A stretch of 38,775 nucleotides of DNA from a virus: IMG/VR virus record IMGVR_UViG_3300037486_000048, positions 1-38,775 of that record. One strand, written 5' to 3'. The position numbers and the translations under genes are program-made. Below the pieces are notes generated by a model. It was not told where the DNA came from. It did no database searches and was given only the letters and a program-made list of their open reading frames with translations. Shown here in pieces: positions 13,209-19,984 of this stretch (position 1 is its first letter; the number at the start of each line of letters is the position of its first letter).

Positions 13209-13544
13209 CTATCTGGTGATGTCCTCGGTTACGGTCATCGTACCCTTGACGTACGTCTTGACCACGGCCGTCGGGAATGTGATCTGAACGTCGTACTGGT
13301 AGGCGCGGGGTTCGAGGTCGATGATCAGCGGACCGACGCGAAACACGCCATTGACTTCGTCGACGACGGTGATCCCGCTACCATCCGATAGCTCCAGGGC
13401 CACCACCGCATCCCGATTCCTGCGAAACTGACACAGGATGGAAGCTCCAGACAGATCCAGCGGAGAACCGTTTACCTCAACGGTGAACTGCACGCCGTCG
13501 TACGTGTCTCCGCTGACTGTGGAAAAGTCGTACGTCGTTGCCAT
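13209..13544 (-). CDS. Possible internally started BppU-like domain (111 aa)
   Basis: Inside the repeat protein, in the same frame, an ATG at 13544 (MATTYDFSTVSGDTYDGVQF) follows GGAGGACGGAG, as good a ribosome site as any in the window. It would make the C-terminal domain as a free 111-residue protein, which looks complete: VEVNGSPLDLSGASILCQFR, then RVGPLIIDLEPRAYQYDVQI. The join between the repeats and the domain may be a recent fusion that kept the old start. Confidence 0.4.
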   Translation of the reverse strand: MATTYDFSTVSGDTYDGVQFTVEVNGSPLDLSGASILCQFRRNRDAVVALELSDGSGITVVDEVNGVFRVGPLIIDLEPRAYQYDVQITFPTAVVKTYVKGTMTVTEDITR

Positions 13545-14600
13545 CTCCGTCCTCCGATCAATCGCCACCAACTCGCAGCCGCCGACGATAGATACGTCCA
13601 CATCGACCACGGTCTCTGTGGCGAGTACGTCTATCGCATCCGCCACCTCGACGATGATGACGTCGACCTCATCGCCAGCAGCCGGGACAGTCCCAGATGC
13701 AGAGATGACGCTGATTGTAACGCACGATCCAATCCCGTACCACGTGGTCGGAAGCGTGCCAGAGGCCGAGATCACACTGGTGGTTTCACACGAACCAGCA
13801 CCACTCCATACGGCATGAACTACCGTGCCCGTCGCGGCAATCACGGAAGTGGTTGCCACTACCCCGCTTCCATCAACCGTGCCCAGTAGCGACCCGCTCG
13901 CAGAAATCGACGAGACGGTCTCTATGGACCCGGCTCCACTCCACGTCGCGTGCGCGACTGTACCGGCCGCACCTAGAACAGCCTCGGACTCAATCGCACC
14001 CGAGCCGCTCCAGGTCGCATGAGTCACGGTTCCTGCACCCGCAAGCACGGATGCAGTCTCAATCGCACCAGCGCCAGACCAGACGGCGTGCGTTACAGTC
14101 CCGGCACCTGCGATGACTGATTCAGTCTCTGCCGCGCCCGATCCGCTCCAAACCGCGTGTGTGACGGTCCCAGTGCCAGCGACTACCGACTCCGTTTCGA
14201 CTGCGCCAGCGCCAGACCAGACGGCATGCGTGACCGTCCCCGCACCCGCTACCACGGCCTCGGTCTCTACCGCGCCCGCGCCCGACCACGTGGCGTGCAC
14301 CACGGTCCCGGTGGCCGCGATCACGGCGGCTGTCACCACAGCCCCGACGCCGCTCCAGACGGCGTGCGTCAGCGTTCCCGCGCCCGCCAGGACGGACTCG
14401 GTGACTACGGACCCGACGCCAGAGTGCACGGTGCCAGCCGCGCCCTCGTTCCCGCAGAAGCACCCGCCCGTGTACCGAGATCCAACGTCCAGGCCGTACA
14501 GGTCGATGCTGGCCTTGGCTACGGTCTGGCAGAAGCACCCGCCCGTGTAGCGCGAGCCTACGTCCAGGGTCAGGAGATCGGTTTGCGTGGGCAGCGCCAT
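13209..14600 (-). CDS. Repeat-rich virion protein with BppU-like C-terminal domain
   Basis: A 463-residue protein. The N-terminus has two copies of LDVGSRYTGGCFC. From about residue 54 to 305 it is made of roughly eleven tandem units of about 23 residues, typified by GAGTVTHAVWSGAGAVETES, rich in Gly, Ala, Ser, Thr and Val and probably beta-structured. The last ~110 residues (from MATTYDFSTVSGDTYDGVQF) resemble the N-terminal immunoglobulin-like domain of phage baseplate/receptor-binding proteins. An internal ATG with strong GGAGG precedes this domain. It sits among fibre-like genes, so a tail appendage or spacer role is likely. Confidence 0.75.
   Translation of the reverse strand: MALPTQTDLLTLDVGSRYTGGCFCQTVAKASIDLYGLDVGSRYTGGCFCGNEGAAGTVHSGVGSVVTESVLAGAGTLTHAVWSGVGAVVTAAVIAATGTVVHATWSGAGAVETEAVVAGAGTVTHAVWSGAGAVETESVVAGTGTVTHAVWSGSGAAETESVIAGAGTVTHAVWSGAGAIETASVLAGAGTVTHATWSGSGAIESEAVLGAAGTVAHATWSGAGSIETVSSISASGSLLGTVDGSGVVATTSVIAATGTVVHAVWSGAGSCETTSVISASGTLPTTWYGIGSCVTISVISASGTVPAAGDEVDVIIVEVADAIDVLATETVVDVDVSIVGGCELVAIDRRTEMATTYDFSTVSGDTYDGVQFTVEVNGSPLDLSGASILCQFRRNRDAVVALELSDGSGITVVDEVNGVFRVGPLIIDLEPRAYQYDVQITFPTAVVKTYVKGTMTVTEDITR
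13690..14450 (-). repeat. Tandem ~69-bp coding repeats (23-residue units)
   Basis: About eleven units encode variants of GTVTHAVWSGAGAVETESVV. Units nearest the protein N-terminus and middle are most alike at the DNA level; those near the end (TTWYGIGSCVTISVISASGT) have diverged, which suggests growth by unequal exchange. Confidence 0.75.
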
Positions 14601-14603
14601 CGG

Positions 14604-16610
14604 CTATGCCTGCGTTATGGACAGATCATCGACGTACACGGAGTAGGTCGTGCCCCCGTAGGCCCAGGCTTCGATCTGCACGACACCCGCCTCGGTCGGG
14701 GTGAAGCTGATTGAAAGCTGCTCCCAGGTGTCGGCATCGGCTGTCACGGAGTCCGTCACATCGGTCGCCACGCCGTCTATCTGCATACCTCGGCAGACCA
14801 GCTTGCCGGTGAGACCCGTGTTCGACCGCTGCATCCAGCAAGTCACGGTCACTTCGGCATCGGCGTTTACCGGGAAGGAGCCGAGAAGGAATGAGAACGG
14901 CGTCGCGGCCACACAATAAGTGCTGCTGGTCGGTTGAATCTTCCAAGAGATCCCGCTCGCGGTGTGCCGCACCGAGGTCTCGGAATGGACCTGACCATAC
15001 GCCGCGTAGATGTGATGGGTTCCAATGACCCCGGCCTCGTCCTGCGAGATGATGCGAGTTCTATTGTACCCCGGCCCGGCTCCGGCATCGAGCGTGACGA
15101 ACACTGCCTCGCTGATCGTGGAGTTGCGAAACATCTGGTTGCCGAGGCATGTACCGAAAAGGAACGCCGATGTACCACTGTTGTAAATAGTAACATCGTC
15201 GTACTCGTTCTGCCCACATCCCGTGCCAAAGGCCGCACCGTACAACGCGCTCGACTGCGCAGAGATATTCTTGTAGCGACTGTGCGTGGATCGCACCGCG
15301 ATGTTCGCCGATCCATTCCCGTCGCACTTGAGATCGGTGAAGGTGGACTCGCCGCAGAACGATGACCATATCCCATAGCTACGGTTGGCGCACAGCCACA
15401 GCGTGTCCAGCACTAGCCCGATATGAACGTATGTACCATATCCGATGATGATACCGGCATTCGAGTTGCCGTTCCCGTGGCACTCGTTTACCTCCGAGAA
15501 ATGACACGCGCTAGAAATGAAGATCCCATTTTGAAAGCGCACGCAGCCGATCTTCTCCAGGTGGATGAATCCGAGCATATGCCAGCGAATGCCAGCACCG
15601 TAACCATTCTGCCCGTCCAGCCACGTCTCTCCGTCCTGCGTGGACATATCCGTGCGGTTCCAGCCACCGGAGTAGAGAACCGGACTTGCAGATGTACCGG
15701 CCTCTTGGATGGTGCCCTTGTAGTTGTCGTCCGTAGCGGTTGGCATATCTAGCGGCTTGATCGTCTCGCGCTTGTAGGTCGTTACGGATTCGCTCGTGCC
15801 GACGTACTTGCCATAGACGTTATACGTCGCATCCGGTCCGCAGTCGAGCGTGACCGTAGTACCCAGGATGGTCTTGATCGTGTACCACGTTTCGCCCGCC
15901 GCGTTTTTCCCGATGAGGCTGGTCAAGGTGAGCGAGTCAGCCGCCGACGACACCTTGCACGCGATGATGTGGTCGAGGTGGAGCACGGCAGCGCCAGTAT
16001 CGGAAGCGCAGTAGAGAGCCACGCTGTTGATGTCGGTCGTCATGTCGGAGCCAACGGAGACGGATATGGGTATCCACCTACCAGAGCTTGCGGGTCCGAG
16101 CGCCGGGATGACGGCCGTGTAGACAGGCGTGTCTCCAGCCGTATCGCTACACAGCTTTAGTTCCAGTTGCCCCGCCGTGATCGTGCCCGTGACGCACTTG
16201 ATCCACATGGAGACCTGCTGGTAGCCATCCAATGTGAGCGTTCCGGTTGCGAAGTATGCGACCTTACCAGTTGTGAACGAGGCATCTATTGTGATGACCT
16301 CAGTAGCAGTTCCCTCCTTGCGCGTAGTGTTGGTGCCCCTGGAGTTTGGAGCTACCGCCGTCCATGCAGAATCGCAATCGCATATCTCGGCGGTGACGGC
16401 AGTAGTCAGTTCAATGGTGGAAGTGTTCGTTGTCCACGTTGCCGCCTGCCCGAGACTTGTAGGCGCCAGAGACCCCATGATGCGAACAGTGTCACCGGGC
16501 GCGACGCGCGCCGCCGTTATGCCACTCGTGATGGTCTTGACGCGGTTCGCGTAGGACGTTCCATCGTTCGCGTCGTTCCCGCCCTCAAAGTCAACATAGA
16601 GCGTTGGCAT
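14604..16610 (-). CDS. Beta-helix tail spike-like protein (668 aa)
   Basis: The N-terminus (MPTLYVDFEGGNDANDGTSY, then VKTITSGITAARVAPGDTVR) is the usual opening of pectate-lyase-type right-handed beta-helix proteins. The middle third has the coil-by-coil pattern (NECHGNGNSNAGIIIGYGTY, STFTDLKCDGNGSANIAVRS, NEYDDVTIYNSGTSAFLFGT). Two jelly-roll-like parts are plausible: at about residues 140-215 and at the C-terminus (SWKIQPTSS to YSVYVDDLSITQA), the latter like a carbohydrate-binding module. A receptor-binding or polysaccharide-degrading virion protein is likely. Catalytic residues are not identifiable by eye. Its ATG is four bases after... the upstream stop overlaps by one base (TAATG). Confidence 0.75.
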   Translation of the reverse strand: MPTLYVDFEGGNDANDGTSYANRVKTITSGITAARVAPGDTVRIMGSLAPTSLGQAATWTTNTSTIELTTAVTAEICDCDSAWTAVAPNSRGTNTTRKEGTATEVITIDASFTTGKVAYFATGTLTLDGYQQVSMWIKCVTGTITAGQLELKLCSDTAGDTPVYTAVIPALGPASSGRWIPISVSVGSDMTTDINSVALYCASDTGAAVLHLDHIIACKVSSAADSLTLTSLIGKNAAGETWYTIKTILGTTVTLDCGPDATYNVYGKYVGTSESVTTYKRETIKPLDMPTATDDNYKGTIQEAGTSASPVLYSGGWNRTDMSTQDGETWLDGQNGYGAGIRWHMLGFIHLEKIGCVRFQNGIFISSACHFSEVNECHGNGNSNAGIIIGYGTYVHIGLVLDTLWLCANRSYGIWSSFCGESTFTDLKCDGNGSANIAVRSTHSRYKNISAQSSALYGAAFGTGCGQNEYDDVTIYNSGTSAFLFGTCLGNQMFRNSTISEAVFVTLDAGAGPGYNRTRIISQDEAGVIGTHHIYAAYGQVHSETSVRHTASGISWKIQPTSSTYCVAATPFSFLLGSFPVNADAEVTVTCWMQRSNTGLTGKLVCRGMQIDGVATDVTDSVTADADTWEQLSISFTPTEAGVVQIEAWAYGGTTYSVYVDDLSITQA

Positions 16611-17089
16611 TAGCGGCCCCCTCCCGGCAGCGGCTCTTCTTCACCGGGGATCGGCTCTTCCTCGATGGGTTCCTCTTCCCACGGCTCCGGCTCGCCCGGT
16701 CGCGGATCGCGGCCCCATTCCTCGGGAATCGGCTCCTCCTTGATAGGTTCCGGCTCCACCGGTATTGGGATAGTCTCGCCTCCGCCGTAGATCATCCCGA
16801 GTTCGCGCGCCAGTTCGGGATCAGCCTCGACGGTGGCGCGGTGGCGGTCCAGGATCGACAGGAAATCCTGGCGTACTTTCTCCTCGTCCGATAGCGTGGG
16901 AGCGGGGTTCAGCGCCGCTTGCGCCTTCGTGAGAGCGGCTGCCACTTCTGCGTCCGATGGCGCTCGCTCTCCGAATCGTAGCCGTTCGCACTGCTCTCCA
17001 CCCAGGCCATCTATCCACACGCTCCGCACCCACCACTTCCCGTAGCAGTCCTGCTCGCGGCCCAGGTGCCGCACGAACGTCCAGGCCAT
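16610..17089 (-). CDS. Hypothetical protein with Pro/Glu-rich repetitive tail (159 aa)
   Basis: The first ~100 residues are folded-looking (MAWTFVRHLGREQDCYGKWW, then SDAEVAAALTKAQAALNPAP). The last ~50 are low-complexity Pro-Glu repeats such as PIPVEPEPIKEEPIPEEWGR, surely extended. Its stop overlaps the start of the beta-helix gene by one base. It may link or chaperone neighbouring fibre proteins, by position only. Confidence 0.65.
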   Translation of the reverse strand: MAWTFVRHLGREQDCYGKWWVRSVWIDGLGGEQCERLRFGERAPSDAEVAAALTKAQAALNPAPTLSDEEKVRQDFLSILDRHRATVEADPELARELGMIYGGGETIPIPVEPEPIKEEPIPEEWGRDPRPGEPEPWEEEPIEEEPIPGEEEPLPGGGR

Positions 17090-17099
17090 GTCGCACCCC

Positions 17100-17504
17100 C
17101 TACGGCGTGATCGAGAACGACACGTCGAACTCGCCAGCGGCGAACTTGAACGTGTCGCCGTTGTTCACGGTCTTGGACGCCGTCAGCGTACACCATCCAA
17201 GATAGTTCCCAGACGTTATCGCATCCATCACGATTGCGCCCGTCACCGTTCCCCAGTCCGCAGTTGCAGTAGCGAAGGTGATGTCATTGTCGCAGTCCGT
17301 CGTACCTGCCGCCGCAGCCGACCATCCGCTGTTCACCTGAATCCGCCCGTACGATCCCCCCGTGACCTCCGTCCCAGGAGTTGCGTCCGTGTTCGCGCTG
17401 GTCGTCAAGCCGATGTAGATGTTCGTGGGCTGCGTGTAGGCCGTGCCCTTCATCACGTGGTCAATCAGCTTGTTCTTCAGAGCCGTCGAGAATGATCCAG
17501 CCAT
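17100..17504 (-). CDS. Small phage structural protein, tail-fibre-associated type (134 aa)
   Basis: The protein starts MAGSFSTALKNKLIDHVMKG after a GGAGGAT site. It then reads AYTQPTNIYIGLTTSANTDA, GGSYGRIQVNSGWSAA, DITFATATADWGTVTGAIVM and KTVNNGDTFKFAAGEFDVSF. This is a widespread phage protein of about 120-140 residues found with tail fibre and spike genes, all-beta in its second half. Its exact virion place is unknown. Confidence 0.75.
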   Translation of the reverse strand: MAGSFSTALKNKLIDHVMKGTAYTQPTNIYIGLTTSANTDATPGTEVTGGSYGRIQVNSGWSAAAAGTTDCDNDITFATATADWGTVTGAIVMDAITSGNYLGWCTLTASKTVNNGDTFKFAAGEFDVSFSITP

Positions 17505-17548
17505 CGGTCAATCCTCCATCTTAGAGTCCATCTGACGCACGGCATCAT

Positions 17549-17576
17549 ACGATATGGGCCATGCCTTACAGGTCAA
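17549..17576 (-). promoter_or_regulatory. Candidate promoter TTGACC-16-TATCGT
   Basis: On the minus strand TTGACC (5 of 6 to the -35 consensus) over the end of the HExxH gene and TATCGT (4 of 6) are 16 bases apart in the 68-base gap before the 134-residue structural gene. It could be a local boost for the appendage genes; such matches also arise by chance. Confidence 0.3.
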
Positions 17577-17947
17577 CCTGCCTTTTGCTGTTCCTTCGGC
17601 AACTTCGCGTAGATCGCATCTAGCCACCAACGCACCTGCCTGTCGTTCCGCGTGATGCGAGAGACGATGGAATCCTCCAGGCCCAGGATCATCGGTTCTT
17701 CAATCCCCATACCTAGTCCGTTCAGGTGTCCGTCTAGGATCGCGTGCGACAGTTCGTGGATCACGGCTCTCAATCTGCCGCATCTTCCACGACCTATCCT
17801 GATCGTCACGCCATCGCCGTCGTAGGTCGCGTACGCCTCGGACCGCTTCAGCGTGCGGAATGCGATGCCGGTCGACGGCAGTTCCAGAACCCTCCGCATC
17901 TCAGCTATGAGTGATGCCAAGGTCTTGAACTCCTTCGGTCGCTTCAT
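17573..17947 (-). CDS. Small HExxH putative zinc metalloprotease (124 aa)
   Basis: His64-Glu65 and His68 in AVIHELSHAILDGHLNG form a classic HExxH zinc site. The preceding strands (AYATYDGDGVTIRIGRG) and the following ED-containing helix (GIEEPMILGLEDSIVSRITR) match minimal gluzincin or SprT/ImmA-like folds; a Glu or His after the motif would be the third ligand. Small phage proteins of this type are common and uncharacterised. The ATG overlaps the metallophosphoesterase stop (ATGA), so the two are co-translated. Confidence 0.65.
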   Translation of the reverse strand: MKRPKEFKTLASLIAEMRRVLELPSTGIAFRTLKRSEAYATYDGDGVTIRIGRGRCGRLRAVIHELSHAILDGHLNGLGMGIEEPMILGLEDSIVSRITRNDRQVRWWLDAIYAKLPKEQQKAG

Positions 17948-18936
17948 CGCGCCCTCGTTGGTTCAAGCTCGACCCGGTGGCCGTCCCAGTAGAACCTAAC
18001 GAACCACGCACCGAGAGGACGCGGATCGAAGCCGTGTTCGTCGTCGAAACCGCCCTTCCCGTAGGCGTCCTTGTACGTCGGGATCTTCAGGAGCCACACC
18101 GTCTTCAACTCCGGCTTACCGGCGGAGTCCAGCGATTCGACCACAACGTCCGTCATCCAGGCCCGGTGAACGTGGCTCGATACCATCAGGTCCGCGCCCA
18201 CGATGTACGTCCGCTGCCGGAATCCCTGGATGAAGTCCTGTGTCACCTGTCCGCCGCCAGCGTAGCCGTGGTGCCACCAGAGTTTGCGGGAGAAGCATTC
18301 CGTACCACGGATGAAGCGGAACAGGACCCAGTTGTTCAGCAGGCCCGACAGCACGCAACTATTGTGTTCGGTCCGCATCCGACGGCAGAACGAGTCCACC
18401 AGCCCGACGCCGAACTGCTTGCGCGCCTTCGACTCATGGTTCCCCTCTCCCGCGTAGGCCCACAGGTGCGCGTACGGGACGTGGAACTCCACCAACTCAT
18501 CGACGAGAGAGTCCCAATAGGCGTCCACCTTGTTCGCCGCGCGAAGCTCGCTCTTGGACTGCCGCTTGTCAGACGCGGACTGCATCGCGTCGAACATGTC
18601 GCCCATGCCAAGGACCGGAGCCGAGTATTCGCGCGCCATGTCCAGGTGCTTCTTCTGGAGATCGTGCCGCGAGTATTCGTTGTCATGATGCTGGTCCGCC
18701 GTCAGCAGAACTCGGAAGTCCCATCCGCCCCACTTCTCTACCGGAACGGTAATCACCGCCGACCTATCGGACATCCGCTCCACGGTCCAAGGAACCTTGT
18801 CAACCTTCGGGTTGAACTTTGGTGCTACTGGTCGTCTGGCGGGTCGTCCGCTTCGCTTGTGCGGGGTGCGTTCTCGCACGGGGCCTCCCATGATTCTATC
18901 TGGCCTGATGATGCGGTCCCCGATCATCGTCTTCAT
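17944..18936 (-). CDS. Calcineurin-like metallophosphoesterase (about 330 aa)
   Basis: All metal-binding motifs are present in order: LLTADQHHDN (Asp and His), GMGDMFDA (GDxxD), AGEGNHES (GNHE), WWHHGYAGG and VSSHVHR. The family hydrolyses phosphomono- or diesters, including nucleic acids and cyclic nucleotides. The start at 18936 overlaps the endolysin stop by one base (TGATG); an ATG at 18960 would add eight residues and a 25-base overlap. A basic N-terminal extension (TPHKRSGRPARRPVAPKF) may contact nucleic acid. A DNA-related esterase would be unusual between lysis and fibre genes. Confidence 0.8.
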   Translation of the reverse strand: MKTMIGDRIIRPDRIMGGPVRERTPHKRSGRPARRPVAPKFNPKVDKVPWTVERMSDRSAVITVPVEKWGGWDFRVLLTADQHHDNEYSRHDLQKKHLDMAREYSAPVLGMGDMFDAMQSASDKRQSKSELRAANKVDAYWDSLVDELVEFHVPYAHLWAYAGEGNHESKARKQFGVGLVDSFCRRMRTEHNSCVLSGLLNNWVLFRFIRGTECFSRKLWWHHGYAGGGQVTQDFIQGFRQRTYIVGADLMVSSHVHRAWMTDVVVESLDSAGKPELKTVWLLKIPTYKDAYGKGGFDDEHGFDPRPLGAWFVRFYWDGHRVELEPTRAR

Positions 18937-19466
18937 CACTCGTACGCTCGATTCAGCCATCCCGCCAGGAACCGGCTCCGCTCAGGGTGGATCTTGGTGA
19001 GCATCCGGTAGAACCCGGCCAACTCGGACCTGATGGCGGAGACCAGTTGGTCGGGTCGCGCGGCGTTCGCGGCCCTCCAAGTTTCCTTGCCGAAGATACC
19101 GTCCTCCTCAACCTCGATCCCGCAGGCCCGCAACGCGCGCTGCGTTACTAGCGCCGCTTGCTTCGGCCCCACGTTCACCGCCATGTCGAACACCTTGACG
19201 GCCACGTCCTCCTGCAAGAATCCGTAGTGGTAGCGGTCCCAGAAGTGCGTGACGTAGATGTTCGCTGCCTGCTCCCACGACAGCGCCCGCACGTCGTCAG
19301 CGTCCACGTCGCCGTCGCGGTCCACGTCAGCCACCTCATCGCCTAAGTCCTTTAGGAACCGAAGCGATATGCCGTACTTGGTGGCACCTCCTGGATCTCC
19401 AGCGTCGTCGCAGAATCCACCTTCGTGTTCCTTGACGACTTTCAGCGCATGTTCCAGGGTTGTCAT
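18936..19466 (-). CDS. GH108-type endolysin (N-acetylmuramidase) with Ca-binding loop
   Basis: A 176-residue protein with the GH108 N-terminal signature KEHEGGFCDDAGDPGGATKYG, where Glu15 is the expected catalytic acid. The C-terminal half matches the family's peptidoglycan-binding domain (FDMAVNVGPKQAALVTQRAL, EDGIFGKETWRAANA). Residues 47-62 (DVDRDGDVDADDVRAL) form an EF-hand/dockerin-like loop. It cuts the glycan strand of peptidoglycan for lysis. There is no signal peptide, so it needs a holin. The ATG overlaps the coiled-coil membrane protein's stop (ATGA), which supports a joint lysis role. Confidence 0.85.
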   Translation of the reverse strand: MTTLEHALKVVKEHEGGFCDDAGDPGGATKYGISLRFLKDLGDEVADVDRDGDVDADDVRALSWEQAANIYVTHFWDRYHYGFLQEDVAVKVFDMAVNVGPKQAALVTQRALRACGIEVEEDGIFGKETWRAANAARPDQLVSAIRSELAGFYRMLTKIHPERSRFLAGWLNRAYE

Positions 19467-19867
19467 GGCTGGATGCGTTCCTCCGACTTATGGATGTCCC
19501 TCTGGAAAGCGTTCTCAACTGCGCGGACAATGAGTGTTCCACCGATTAGGTTCGCGATGAATACGGCGACCCCAATGATCACCCCGAGCTTGACGGCGAA
19601 GCGGACGTTCTCCATGCGCAGTCTGACTATCGACTCCTGCATCCCCTTCCACTCCTGCGGCGTGACCAAGGATTCCCTTCTGGCTTGCCATTGGCGCACG
19701 ACGTCGAGGTTACGGCTCACGACCGCGATACTCTCCGTATGCTCGTTGCATCGCCCCATGTTCGGAAAGTCATGCCGGATCTCGCGCACGTCGCGTTCAA
19801 CGAGGTCCAGCCGACGCTCCGCATCTTCCAGCCTCGCACGGATGCCGTTCGTGTTGGGTTCGGCCAT
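19463..19867 (-). CDS. Coiled-coil protein with one membrane span, holin/lysis accessory candidate
   Basis: A 134-residue protein. Residues about 8-90 are a long charged helix (IRARLEDAERRLDLVERDVR, then QWQARRESLVTPQEWKGMQE), residues about 91-113 a hydrophobic span (AVKLGVIIGVAVFIANLIGG), with a short charged tail. This resembles XhlA-type hemolysin/holin accessory proteins and Rz-like membrane-anchored proteins. It is translationally coupled to the endolysin. It is a candidate holin or holin regulator. Confidence 0.6.
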   Translation of the reverse strand: MAEPNTNGIRARLEDAERRLDLVERDVREIRHDFPNMGRCNEHTESIAVVSRNLDVVRQWQARRESLVTPQEWKGMQESIVRLRMENVRFAVKLGVIIGVAVFIANLIGGTLIVRAVENAFQRDIHKSEERIQP

Positions 19868-19984
19868 CTACACTCCCCAAGTCCCGATGGACTGAAGTCT
19901 TCAGCCGGGGCCGCCATGCGGGGCGGTTGTGCATCCGCAGACGACGAGCGAGGGGGCACCGCTCGACCAAGCCCCGGCATTTGG
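19868..19984. other. 117-bp spacer with inverted repeats
   Basis: No gene is seen. A CTGAAG-T-CTTCAG inverted repeat (19892-19904) and GC-rich partial repeats (GGGGC/GCCCC) lie between the tail fibre and lysis genes. No clear T-run or promoter boxes are visible, so transcription probably continues through. Confidence 0.4.

Noticed and set aside
17977-19011. 344-codon plus-strand ORF opposite the metallophosphoesterase
   Set aside because: It is the reverse-strand shadow of a gene with complete catalytic motifs; GC-rich coding DNA often leaves the opposite frame open.
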